This document shows, piece by piece, positions 13,929-23,563 of a stretch of 64,000 bases of DNA. Origin of the DNA: Stichopus chloronotus (lineage: Eukaryota > Echinodermata > Holothuroidea > Aspidochirotida > Stichopodidae); contig CM037843.1 of the NCBI GenBank assembly GCA_021234535.1, forward strand, positions 6,156,820-6,220,819, given 5' to 3'. The first letter of the stretch is position 1. Each line of letters starts with the position of its first letter. The notes under the pieces were generated by a model. The model had not been told where the DNA came from and made no database searches. It saw nothing but the letters and a program-made list of their open reading frames with translations. Made by a program: the position numbers and the translations under genes.

Positions 13929-14084
13929 CTTACTGTGACAGTACCCATAATTTTGAAGCGTCAACATTTGCTTTGGAACCTAAATTCAGACAAGAAGTCC
14001 TTAACTCTTACTGTGACAGTACCCATAATTTTGAAGCGTCAACATTTGCTTTGGAACCTAAATTCAGACAAGAAGTCCTTAACG
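13929..14084. repeat. 78-bp perfect tandem duplication
   Basis: Two copies of a 78-bp unit beginning CTTACTGTGACAGTACCC lie at 13929-14006 and 14007-14084, differing only at the last base. The unit is a multiple of three and stays open in one frame through both copies, but no splice sites or start tie it to a gene. Confidence 0.9.
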
Positions 14085-14949
14085 TCAGTGTAAATTTTTG
14101 TTTATGAAATTTGGTTGAGCTGTTTCCCCTTCCTTACCCTTCTGTTCTCCTCTGCTGTAACTGATATAAGAAGTAAAATACATTTCCCTAACCTACTACG
14201 TGTTGGCATTTGTTCCCATATACTTTACTACCCACAGTGAAAAAGCTTCACCAGCCAGAATCAGACCTGGTCTTCAAAGAATAATTGGGCTCACATCTTT
14301 ATGACCTGATTAAATTATGAACAGTCCCTGAAAAGAACCCCAGGCACTTTAAGATTCAATAGCCAATAATATTGTGGTTTATTGACATATCATAGTAATC
14401 TCATACATCAACAGTAATCAGCTTTTAAATTCCATGAAGAATGGGAAAAGTGTGGTTTCGATTCTACCTTGAGGCTCCACTTTTGGGTGGATTCTGGTAA
14501 GACTTATCCATAAATTGATAAGGTGTCAAATTACTGGTAAAATGTCAAGGTGTGTTTTGCTCAGAATGGTGATTAGAAAGTGGACAGATTTGTGTCTCAA
14601 GGACGAGGCGACAGATTGCCTCAATTGGCATTTCACCTCGGTGGTGCGCTATGAAAAGTAAATGGATTTGCACTGTTCAGACCGCCAAAAGAATTATCAC
14701 CTCCTTTCACCTTTTCAGTGATCTACGGCTTCTTTTATATATAGTATAAAATATGAGATGATCCAAACAATGAGGCCTGTTAACTCACTGACACATCAGT
14801 ACTACAGAGAGTGTACAGTACCCTCCAGCATGAACTTGCTCCTTTAGAGAGAATCCATCCAAAGTTGAAATGTGATCTTGTATGTCAACAGAGACACATT
14901 TAGCTGGCCATGTGGAGAACTTTCAGTACCGATATATTCAGATTAAAGT

Positions 14950-15380
14950 TTAACAGTACCATACAGTTTAAAGAATGGTATTATAAGTTTTCAGTCATAT
15001 CAGTCAATTGTGGCTCAGGATTTGCCTCTAATACATCTACCAACGATTCACAGTCCGGAGTTATTTGCTACCATAAAAAATCGAACTGATGCTACAAGAA
15101 AATTAATTTACGGTACAATGCAATAGCTTCAGTGTTACAATGTTATTGAATTAATTCTACCATGTACTTACATATATGGTGTCATAAAATCAAATAAATG
15201 GTACATGTATTCAAAAATATGCTACCATGAACTCAACCTTTAATTTGACTTAATGGTACCTTGAGTTGGACCAAATGTTAGCATCAGTTTAAATTCATGG
15301 TGCCATATGTATGACAAAATAAAACCGTAGAATCTAATGAATGGTAGTATATATTTGAATTACCTGTTACCATAAATTAT
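14950..15380. repeat. Degenerate repeat of GGTA/TACC-containing units
   Basis: Short motifs of the type AATGGTA, GGTACA, TACCAT and ACCATGAA recur every 25-40 bases in AT-rich sequence, often as inverted pairs. It looks like a strongly decayed satellite or an imperfect palindrome series. Unit boundaries cannot be fixed by eye. Confidence 0.35.
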
Positions 15381-16786
15381 CCATTTTTGTCAACTGTTTC
15401 CAAGAATACATAGCGGCTATTGTTTAACTTGTACAGCCTTTGCATGGCATCCAAACTTTGATGAATAATATATGATTGTGAAGATGTGGTTGTGTAAGGT
15501 CATTACAGTGTAATAATCAGCATTAATTTGTTCTTACAACAACTTCTTCTTTTGCCATTTGTCCGTTGGTTTCCGTGGCAACAGAAACTGACAAGATTTA
15601 CATTGTAACACATTTGGATGTGTGTAATGTATGTTTGTGTGTAATGTATGTTTGTGTGTAAAGGAACATTCAACTTGGTATCATAATCTTGAGGTGACAC
15701 GTAAACAAGTCTGATCTTTAAATGTTGTTGAAGGTCAACAGGAACTGTTTCATTTCTTTATTTCCAGTGTAAATATAGATATTTAGAAACAGGACATTGA
15801 AACTGAGTTGTAAAAAGTTAGTGTACAAACATGAATAGTAAGAAACCAGCAAGTAAGAACAAAATATGAAAAGTACAAAAGTACAGCTACCTACAATAAA
15901 TTATCCAAAATTCCATTCTGTAAATGAAGAGCAGCGCAGTAAGTAAAACTATTACACACATTTGTTCTGAATTTTGGTTGTACTACAGGATGTAGCCATC
16001 TATGAGATGTACTCTGTGTGAGTGGAGGCAATTTTCTCACATCAGTTCATGGATAGTATTTGTGTACACTTTCATAGACAAGGAAGTGCCATCACAACTG
16101 AAAAGTTACTTGTTGCTTAAAGTTATAGTACATGCTTGCATTTCTGGTTTACATTTATTATAGTATGTATAAACTGAACTAAGTTGGTGAACGATGCCAG
16201 TACATGTTGTATATCCTGATCATTTCAATTGTGTACCCACCTACAAGTGTAGCACAGAATGCTAGCACCAATCAGTTCATTTTTTTGTTGTTGTAAAAGA
16301 AGGTTAGGGGTTGGCCAGTCACAGGTATACTTGAACAATAAAGAACATCAAGGCTTTAGGTTGGTTTGACAGTGAAAGTATCCTGTTGAAAACACTCTAG
16401 AAGGTAACAATAGCCTATACTTACATTTTGTGCCACTGTCACACTCACACCGATGGCTATTTTGGTAATTAATCGACAATGAACCTCAAAAAAGTAAATT
16501 TCACAGCTTTTTGGTACAGTAATTACTAGTTCAGAATGTGTCAAATGGTTGTATCAGTTTGAAATATTAGTTTCATTAGCAAATATTGCCAGCTTACCTT
16601 CGTAGTAATTGAAGTCCTTCATCTGGTGATTGCATATTCCAATCTAATGTATATTGTGTGAGTGTGACATGTTACCACTGTGGTCTGTCATCATTGAGGG
16701 CCCCTCCAAATCAACAAAAAAAAGGGAAAAAAAGAAATCAGTTTGGTGATTTATGTTGCCTTTCCCTTTCTTTGACCTGTTCGTGT

Positions 16787-16864
16787 GAGCTGTTTGCATG
16801 AGCTGTCCGCATGAGCTGTTCGCGTGAGCTGTTCGCTTGAGCTGTTAACGTGAGCTGTTCATGG
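16787..16864. repeat. 13-bp tandem repeat, 6 copies
   Basis: Six consecutive 13-bp units of the form GAGCTGTTCGCGT. The core GAGCTGT is invariant and the last six bases vary. Confidence 0.85.
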
Positions 16865-18919
16865 AAGTTTAAGCAGTGCAACCTGAATAATTTTCATGGC
16901 TTTGCTATGTTTCTTTGATACCACCAAAGTAATGACTGTGAAAACAGTGTTTGATATCTTTTTAAAACATCATTTATTCCGCTCATGAAACGGTTGACGT
17001 CTGTTTACGGATGAGTGTTCCTCATGCACTTAACAACTATAGTCTGCTCAAGCCCTCTGCATCATAAATCCAAATAGCTGGTCGAGAATCTTTCGGAGGC
17101 TCGCGTGCCGCAGCTCCCCCTGCCCCCCCCCCCATACCTTGCAGTGCGTTTAAACAACAAATGAAGAATGGCTACCTCAGCAGGTTCTATGTGTTCGAAG
17201 AGAGCGCAGTATCTGGTTTGCAATTCAATTGAAGGTGCTGCTGGATTATCCTGTCTGCTTGTCATTCAGTCCTAGTTCAGCACAGACTTTTCTTTAGCTG
17301 TTTGTAGGCTGTTCAGTGATTTTCTTCTTTTTTTTTGTCTGATCCTCACCAAATCAAAACTGGGTCAGTGTCATTAAGTGCTAGCCCTAGGTCATGTTTT
17401 GCCATCTTACCTAGGAGAAGCATTCCACCTGCAACATGTGATTGATCATCACCGTTGTAGCTTCATTTAGAAAGTTGGATTAAAATGTGACTATACGGTT
17501 CATGTAGATCAAGAAACCCTTCGGCCTATTATATGTTTCCATATGTTTTACATGCAAAAAGTAAACTAATGTACAGGTAAAATAAACGTCCCAGCCCAGT
17601 ATAATAGATGTTACCCCAGGTGCTTTCATTATACTGTTGCATTGATTTGTTGATGAAATTGGGCACTGTGCTGAAAAAAACTATGAGAGGTGGTTCCATG
17701 TTGTTCAGTTGCAAACAGACTGAGAGCAAGGTGGATTGAGGAGAAGGGAGATGGAGCTTTTAGCAGTGTATTTGTAAAGGCACTGGGCGACAATGGATTC
17801 ATCCTTCAAGAACTTTGTTCCTTGGTCAAAGTTAGGGAGTAAAATGTCACACAAATAGTGTGCATTTTAGCACTTCTCATGTGTCACATTACCTGAAAAT
17901 AAATTGTATCCAATACTTGTCATTAGTATCCATTGTCACTTATGGAACAAACTATTGTTTTCTTTGTTAAAGTTAGTCTTGAACATTTGCCACACTACTG
18001 ATAATTATGTTGTCACCCAGTGTTATTGCCTTGTTTGGATGGTGACGCTGTCAATTTTGTGCATTATGTGGTGAATTATGAAACTGCAGTGAACTCAGCT
18101 GCAGGCCCTAAAGTAAACTTATAAGGAGAGGCTTACCTACTCAGTCCTCTAAGAAATAACATAATTTGTTTTGATTTTCAGACAGCCTTACAGCTAAGGA
18201 TTTCTGACTGCCAAAGATTCACAACAACCATACATTACATTTTCAGTAAGGAATATGTAACGGTTCATTGCAATAATAATGTCAATTGTTCTAGAGAATA
18301 GTTATCCTTGGTGATTTGTAAGCGTGGACACTTCAAACAATTCCTTATATCCACTCGACTGCTGCAATGGGTCGTCCCAGGCAAGTTACAGTAAGCTCTT
18401 CAGAGTGTGTTACTTGTCCATGATTCAGTTTCTTCCTTGAAATCGTAGTATAGTATATGCCAGCAACTAAAATTGAGACCGCGTGACATTGATGACAGGA
18501 GCAATATCAGAGGCTGAATTTCTCGTGCACCTCAAATGGATATTCGACAGTACTTTAATCCCCACCTTGTTGTAATACATGTGCTACCTTGTTGTAATAC
18601 ATATTGAAGTGGTATACCATTGCAATCTTTTAGCGATTAGGTATGCCAAATATATTGAGCTAGACTGCCACCAACAATTGTCAGTTTAACTATTATTAGA
18701 TTTCTGACGCTTTAACAAACCACATGCAGATCTCTGTAGAGGTTGAAATAATACTTTTGGTTCATTGGGTTGGAGAGTCAACATAGTGTTACGGGAATAG
18801 CCCTTACACAGTTATGATGCCTAGTATACTAATGTAAATTGTCTTCACCTGTGTGTTATGCATGAATCATTCTATACAGCTTCTGCCTAGTCAAGTGTGT
18901 GTAAGATGCTAGGCATATG

Positions 18920-19045
18920 TACCTCGTGAGGTCAATTTACCTCGTGAGGTCAATTTACCTCGTGAGGACAATTTACCTCGTGAGGTCAATTTACCTCGTG
19001 AGGACAATTTACCTCGTGAGGTCAATGCAGCTCGTGAGGTATATA
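18920..19045 (+). repeat. 18-bp array in the 5' LTR upstream of TATA
   Basis: Seven units of TTTACCTCGTGAGGTCAA, with GGTCAA/GGACAA alternation. The core CCTCGTGAGG is nearly self-complementary. The position just upstream of the TATA box suggests a U3 enhancer-type array. The matching array in the 3' LTR (about 22041-22160) also has seven units. Confidence 0.85.
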
Positions 19046-19075
19046 AATATGTGTAAAGAATAATAAGCACGGCAG

Positions 19076-19086
19076 TATATAAAAGG
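19076..19086 (+). promoter_or_regulatory. LTR TATA box
   Basis: TATATAAAAGG is a good TATA box. Transcription would start about 25-30 bases downstream, inside the first 35-bp unit, which would put most of that array in the transcribed leader. A second, weaker TATATAAAT lies about 35 bases upstream. Confidence 0.6.
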
Positions 19087-19325
19087 AGTCCGCAGAAGTA
19101 AGTTGGTCAGTGTGAGAGGGGAGTCCGCAGAAGCAAGTTGGTCAGTGTGAGAGGGGAGTCCGCAGAAGTAAGTTGGTCAGTGTGAGAGGGGAGTCCGCAG
19201 AAGCAAGTTGGTCAGTGTGAGAGGGGAGTCCGCAGAAGTAAGTTGGTCAGTGAGAGGAGAGTCCGCAGAAGTAAGTTGGTCAGTGAGAGGCGAGTCCGCA
19301 GAAGTAAGTTGGTCAGTCAACAGAG
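19083..19325 (+). repeat. 35-bp array in the 5' LTR, 7 copies
   Basis: Units of the form GGAGTCCGCAGAAGTAAGTT followed by GGTCAGTGTGAGAGG. Seven copies are here against four in the 3' LTR (about 22207-22335). Several units carry a T/C variant (GAAGTAAG versus GAAGCAAG) in alternation, suggesting that pairs of units were duplicated together. Confidence 0.9.
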
Positions 19326-19473
19326 GCAGAGCTTGAGAAAGACCTCTCTTTGTACAGTGTAAATATGACGTTGTAGAGCTAGAACATGAATACAAGTAGC
19401 GAAGTCAGAAACAATCTGCTGGTAGTCCTGGTCTCATTTCTAACCTCCTGATCGTCTCGGCAAACGTTACAAC

Positions 19474-19491
19474 TGGTGGCAGCGGTGGGAT
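19474..19491 (+). other. Primer-binding site
   Basis: TGGTGGCAGCGGTGGGAT begins two bases after the end of the 5' LTR. The leading TGG pairs with the CCA end of a tRNA, as expected for a minus-strand primer site. The tRNA was not identified. Confidence 0.65.
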
Positions 19492-19533
19492 ACATCCCAC
19501 TAGTGAACAAAATATCGACAAGAACCAAGCAAG

Positions 19534-19758
19534 ATGTGGAACAACTCAGCTGCAAGCGAATGGCTACTTTTAGAAGAATATCTTTCACCACTGGGATCTA
19601 CATCATCCAATCCGTTCCAAGGCGATAACACACAGGAAGCAGGTCCACAAAGTACCAACCCCTTTCCAGCTGCAGAAATATACCCACAGCACTATGATTT
19701 CCTCGGGGAGATCAATCAGAATGCGCCAGTCACACGCCAAGCTGAAGGAGCAAATTAA
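19534..19758 (+). pseudogene. Gag N-terminal remnant
   Basis: The first ATG after the primer-binding site opens a 74-codon frame (MWNNSAASEWLLLEEYLSPL...). It ends in a stop about where the next frame picks up a basic, Asn/Ser-rich nucleocapsid region. An intact Ty3/Gypsy Gag has a capsid of a few hundred residues between these parts. Its absence and the change of frame indicate a deletion plus a frameshift. Confidence 0.6.
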
Positions 19759-19996
19759 AGATCCAGTAAACAAGTCCAACCACCCGTCAAATAACAACAG
19801 GAGTAACAGTGCCCCAAATTATCATGCTTCAAGACGATGTTTCAGCTGTGGTACATTGGGGCATGTAGCCCGAAATTGCCCAGGGAAAGAAGATAAAAAC
19901 CAGATACCAATCACCCTTCTCAGCCCCAGCCCCAACCTCAGTCTAACACTGATGCAGATTCCAAGGTCCAAGAAAACTCCAACCTGTCGAGTTTGA
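19694..19996 (+). pseudogene. Gag nucleocapsid remnant with CCHC zinc knuckle
   Basis: This frame overlaps the end of the Gag N-terminal remnant in another frame. It contains a basic Asn/Ser-rich stretch and one zinc knuckle, CFSCGTLGHVARNC (C-X2-C-X4-H-X4-C), about residues 49-62. In retroelements this motif packages the RNA. The frame ends in a stop shortly after, and the protease lies in a different frame. It is probably not translated as one protein today. Confidence 0.75.
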
Positions 19997-20053
19997 GGGC
20001 GTGAAACAGGCAGGAAGACAGCAGGGCCCCTCTGTAAAGTCGGCGAAAAGTGA

Positions 20054-20842
20054 ATAAGCAGCAGAGAGATAACAGTCAAGGGCTATGTCAAGAACGTTGC
20101 AATTAATTTTGTTATAGACACTGGTTCAGACATCACAATTATGAGGTCGGATATCTACAACAAAATTCCTGAAGACTTCAGACCAGAATTACAGGAGCCT
20201 TCAGCAAGTGTAGCAACGGCTAATGGACAAACCCTGACCTGTATGGGCTGTGGAAACTTGTCTTTAAGTATTGGGGGCAGGCAGATTGAGTATGAAGTTT
20301 GGGTGGCTGAGATTGAAGCAGAAGGAATCTTGGGAACAGACCTACTTGGAGACTACGATTGCCAGATAGATGTAAGAAAGGGGGAAGTGACGTTTAGGGA
20401 GCTAATGGGGGCTAGCCAGGAGATAGATGAGTACTCCTGTCTCAGAGTCAAGTTAGCAGACAACGTTGCGGTGCCCTCTACTAGTGAAGCAATTGTAGCA
20501 GTTGTGTTGATAAAGAGGTCACATGGTTCAGCCATGGTAGAGATGTTGCCAAGCTTGCCACTAAAGCATGAGGTGCTGGTTGCCAGAGCTGTGGTAGATG
20601 CTTCAAAGACAGTCATTCCAATCAGAGTATTCAATTTGTCAAATACCCCAACAACACTTTACAAGGGAACTATCCTTGCAACATGTGAACCAATAGACAA
20701 AGTATCCTGCCAAACAATCAGTGTTGATAAAATTAATGGTAGAAATCAGGGAACAACCGAGGCAACAGAAACAAGAGTTGGCCTCGATACTGACCCTCTG
20801 GATTTACTGGAAAGGAGTACTAACAACCTAAAAAAATTCTGA
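20054..20842 (+). CDS. Retropepsin (aspartic protease) and pre-RT linker of the LTR element
   Basis: A 262-codon open frame begins after a TGA. The catalytic motif DTGSD is at residues 22-26 (codons from 20117), followed by the downstream ILGTDLL motif near residues 92-98. Together these are diagnostic of a retroviral-type protease that works as a dimer to cut Gag-Pol. The remainder resembles the linker before reverse transcriptase in Ty3/Gypsy polyproteins, ending LLERSTNNL just before a stop. There is no ATG before the active site (the first follows at 20141), so it would need to be made by readthrough or frameshifting, or it is a relic. RT does not follow. Confidence 0.8.
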   Translation: MSSREITVKGYVKNVAINFVIDTGSDITIMRSDIYNKIPEDFRPELQEPSASVATANGQTLTCMGCGNLSLSIGGRQIEYEVWVAEIEAEGILGTDLLGDYDCQIDVRKGEVTFRELMGASQEIDEYSCLRVKLADNVAVPSTSEAIVAVVLIKRSHGSAMVEMLPSLPLKHEVLVARAVVDASKTVIPIRVFNLSNTPTTLYKGTILATCEPIDKVSCQTISVDKINGRNQGTTEATETRVGLDTDPLDLLERSTNNLKKF

Positions 20843-21907
20843 GGTACTGCAAGCAAGTTCTCAGGGAGCAACGTACTGAAAGGAGAGCAATCTATCTTTA
20901 AACCCTGCTGTCAGCTTATCCAGTGTGCTTAAACTTCCTACTCAACCATGTAACTTCTAGTGGAGGTGAGATGTCTACCTGGCTATGTGGCATGGTGAAG
21001 GCCCTTGGGCAAGGTCATACGCTGCCACATAGTCCTCTGGATTTGCCCACCAAACCCGATGTAGCTGAACCAACCCAACTGGCGATGGAAGGAGGTGACC
21101 GGGGACAGCCTTGTACTACTCCGCGATTAATTAATTATGTGAATGCTAGTGTTAGTGGGCTCTGTACAGAAATAGTTGGCAGAAGTAGAAAAAGTGGACT
21201 CTCGTCATCCAGTTAATATTCGCAGCAAGATGGATCAGCTAATACTTTCTACTATTTTCTCTAAGATATAAGAACATTTTAACGTGATGGTCTGAGATTT
21301 TATTGTGAAGTGTTTTGCCTAGTGGGGGCATGGACTCTATCAGCTCCAATTGCCTGTTTTCTTTTGGACTCTGTTCAGCCTACTGTCATCAACTCTCACA
21401 AATGTGGCTTAACTTTGCATGTAAATTGCTATACAGAAGAATGTCATAAGTATATAGTTCGCTTCTCCTATTTATCTACTGAAATTCTGAAGAGCAAACA
21501 AGCTGTTACAAGGATGTTATTTGGAAAAGAAGTGGTTAATTTTTCCTGTCCCTAAAAAAAAAAAAGGCTAAGTTGGAGCAAGTGTTTCGGTGTGCAAGTG
21601 ACAATTCATTTTTCATTACTTTTGGCTGTTTGAGTGGATGGTACCTACACAGTTGACCGGTGAGACTTACCCTTCTGGTCCGAGTTAGAAACACAAAAGC
21701 CCTGACCAATTTTGTGTGTGTAAGTGTTCACTGAATAAGAAAAGAAGTTCTGTTATTTTAGGCATCTGCGTAGGAGTAAAAGATCTCTCATGGAGACACA
21801 CTGTATATAGTGTAGTTTATACTTTCTTAGTTTGAGTGTTATAATCTAGGGTGTTCAACATACTTGTTTGTAGGATCTCGGGTCGAGCTCTGTAAAGGAG
21901 AGGGCAG
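20843..21907 (+). other. Post-deletion interior of the LTR element with polypurine tract
   Basis: No reverse transcriptase, RNase H or integrase motif could be found. Two short open frames (20923-21216 and 21310-21555) have no recognisable domain and may be the far end of pol or filler. The purine-rich tract 21894-21907 (AAAGGAGAGGGCAG) directly abuts the 3' LTR and is the expected plus-strand primer. Confidence 0.6.
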
Positions 21908-22487
21908 TGTTACGGGAATAGCCCTTACACAGTTATGATGCCTAGTATACTAATGTAAATTGTCTTCACCTGTGTGTTATGCATGAATCATTCTATACAG
22001 CTTCTGCCTAGCCAAGTGTGTGTAAGATACTAGGCATATGTACGTCGTGAGGTCAATTTACCTCGTGAGGTCAATTTACCTCGTGAGGACAATTTACCTC
22101 GTGAGGTCAATTTACCTCGTGAGGACAATTTACCTCGTGACGTCAATGCAGCTCGTGAGGTATATAAATATGTGTAAAGAATAATAAGCACGGCAGTATA
22201 TAAAAGGAGTCCGCAGAAGTAAGTTGGTCAGTGTGAGAGGGGAGTCCGCAGAAGTAGGTTGGTCAGTGAGAGGAGAGTCCGCAGAAGTAAGTTGGTCAGT
22301 GAGAGGCGAGTCCGCAGAAGTAAGTTGGTCAGTCAACAGAGGCAGAGCTTGAGAAAGACCTCTCTTTGTACAGTGTAAATATGACGTTGCAGAGCTAGAA
22401 CATGAATACAAGTAGCGAAGTCAGAAACAATCTGCTGGTAGTCCTGGTCTCATTTCTAACCTCCTGATCGTCTCGGCGAACGTTACA
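21908..22487 (+). repeat. 3' LTR
   Basis: A 580-bp direct repeat of 18787-19471 with the same ends. It has four rather than seven copies of the 35-bp unit and a handful of base changes in the shared sequence (for example CTAGTCAAG/CTAGCCAAG and GTACCTCG/GTACGTCG). Confidence 0.9.
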
Positions 22488-23459
22488 ATATAAATGTTTG
22501 TGGTTCATACCAAACATATTGGAACATATTTTTTAGACACATTACTTTACTCACTGAGGGCTTGGATTGTCGTACTGTAAATATGCTGAGGCCTGCAGAT
22601 TGCTGTAACAAAGATCTGCATGTTAGGCTATAGGAGGGAGTCATTTTGAAGTGCAAAGAAAGATCCTTACCTGCACTTTCCATTCCATATGTCATGTCTT
22701 CCATTTGCAAGGCCCCAAAATCCTTCCAAGTCAGTTGTTTTCATGTGTATTCATACTAAATGTGTACTCGCTGTTTACATAAATTCCCCTCAAAATAATA
22801 ACAAAAAAACTGCGACTTTAGATTAAAATTGTCCACCAGTAATTAATTACTGGGCAAAAATACAAAATTTCAATCAGACAGTTTCTCTGCTTTTCTGAAC
22901 TTCATTTTATTGTCATTCATCCCACAAAGTAACATTAGTGCCTTCAGGAATGGAATCATAACAGCTTTTCTTCTCTTTTTGTAAGTCGACATCTTGACAC
23001 TCCAGAAACAATTTGGACCCCTTCCCATCTATAAAGAACTTGCACTCACTGCTAGGCCTCAACTCTGAGGCTTGCGAAAATGTGGGATGACATTTATGGG
23101 TTTGTTAATACCTCTTCTTCTGTACTTTACAATAAATGGATATGAATTATACTTCTAATTTAGCAAAGCATATGGTATATTTACTAAATATGACATTTCC
23201 ATGACCAGACTCATTTAAATTTTTCTGCTGAGTGTGTGGATCGTTGTATTCTAACTCACATGGAACATCAGAGAGTGTCATAGCACAAGTTGGGCTGGTG
23301 CAAATAGTTGGGCTTAAAGAGTGCTTCCCCACAAAATGGGTGTTTTAGATTGAATAATACCCTGCTTGTTAATGCTTTTCATTCTTGATTGTTTGAATGC
23401 TCCGTTAATTAGCTTGTCTCTCTGTTTTTTCCCTCCTGTCTTGCAAAATTTTGTGGCAG

Positions 23460-23563
23460 GACGACAACTCAAGCGGAAGATCGGCCAAGTTCAAAGTTCA
23501 ACAGTGTGTCTGCCATGACAAAAGTGTATGGGCCATCTATGAAAGGAGCCCCAAAGTCTGCAG
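23460..23563 (+). CDS. Internal exon B of the + strand gene
   Basis: The 104-bp exon is framed by a good acceptor (pyrimidine-rich, then GTGGCAG) and donor (CAG|GTAAAC). Entered in phase 2, as exon A leaves, it is open throughout and adds 34 residues after the split Arg codon (TTTQAEDRPSSKFNSVSAMT...). It leaves in phase 1. The peptide is again Ser/Thr/Lys-rich without a recognisable fold, consistent with the same disordered region. One other frame is also open, so phase agreement is supportive but not proof. The gene is not recognised. Confidence 0.55.

Larger units (their letters stand above)
18787..19471 (+). repeat. 5' LTR
   Basis: This LTR matches 21908-22487 apart from a few substitutions and a 105-bp length difference. 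That difference equals three 35-bp units of the internal array. It carries an 18-bp repeat block, a TATA box and a 35-bp repeat block, in that order. Confidence 0.9.
18787..22487 (+). mobile_element. Internally deleted Ty3/Gypsy-type LTR retrotransposon
   Basis: Two long terminal repeats in direct orientation (685 and 580 bp) bracket a 2.4-kb interior. The LTRs start TGTTACGGG and end GTTACA, the usual TG...CA ends. A primer-binding site follows the 5' LTR and a purine tract precedes the 3' LTR. The interior keeps a zinc-knuckle nucleocapsid and a retropepsin, then stops just where reverse transcriptase should begin. RT, RNase H and integrase are absent, as is most of the capsid. No perfect target duplication was seen (ATAG left, ATAT right). 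The element lies in the same orientation as the host gene, inside the intron between exons A and B. Confidence 0.88.
1177..23459 (+). other. Large intron (about 22 kb) between exons A and B
   Basis: It opens with a consensus donor (GTAAAG) and closes with a consensus acceptor (TTGTGGCAG, 23451-23459). No convincing coding exon was found inside. It contains a GA run, a 58-bp minisatellite, CTGT/CTGC and CCAT microsatellites, a piggyBac-type MITE, short duplications and an LTR retrotransposon, each listed separately. Stretches not covered by those entries (for example 1.2-3.0, 5.4-6.7, 10.3-13.3 and 22.5-23.4 kb) show nothing I can name. Confidence 0.45.

Noticed and set aside
14238..14305. Possible alternative last exon after CCCACAG (short in-phase tail, TGA, nearby ATTAAA)
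   Set aside because: It is phase-compatible with exon A but encodes only about 22 residues; a tail this short fits easily by chance.
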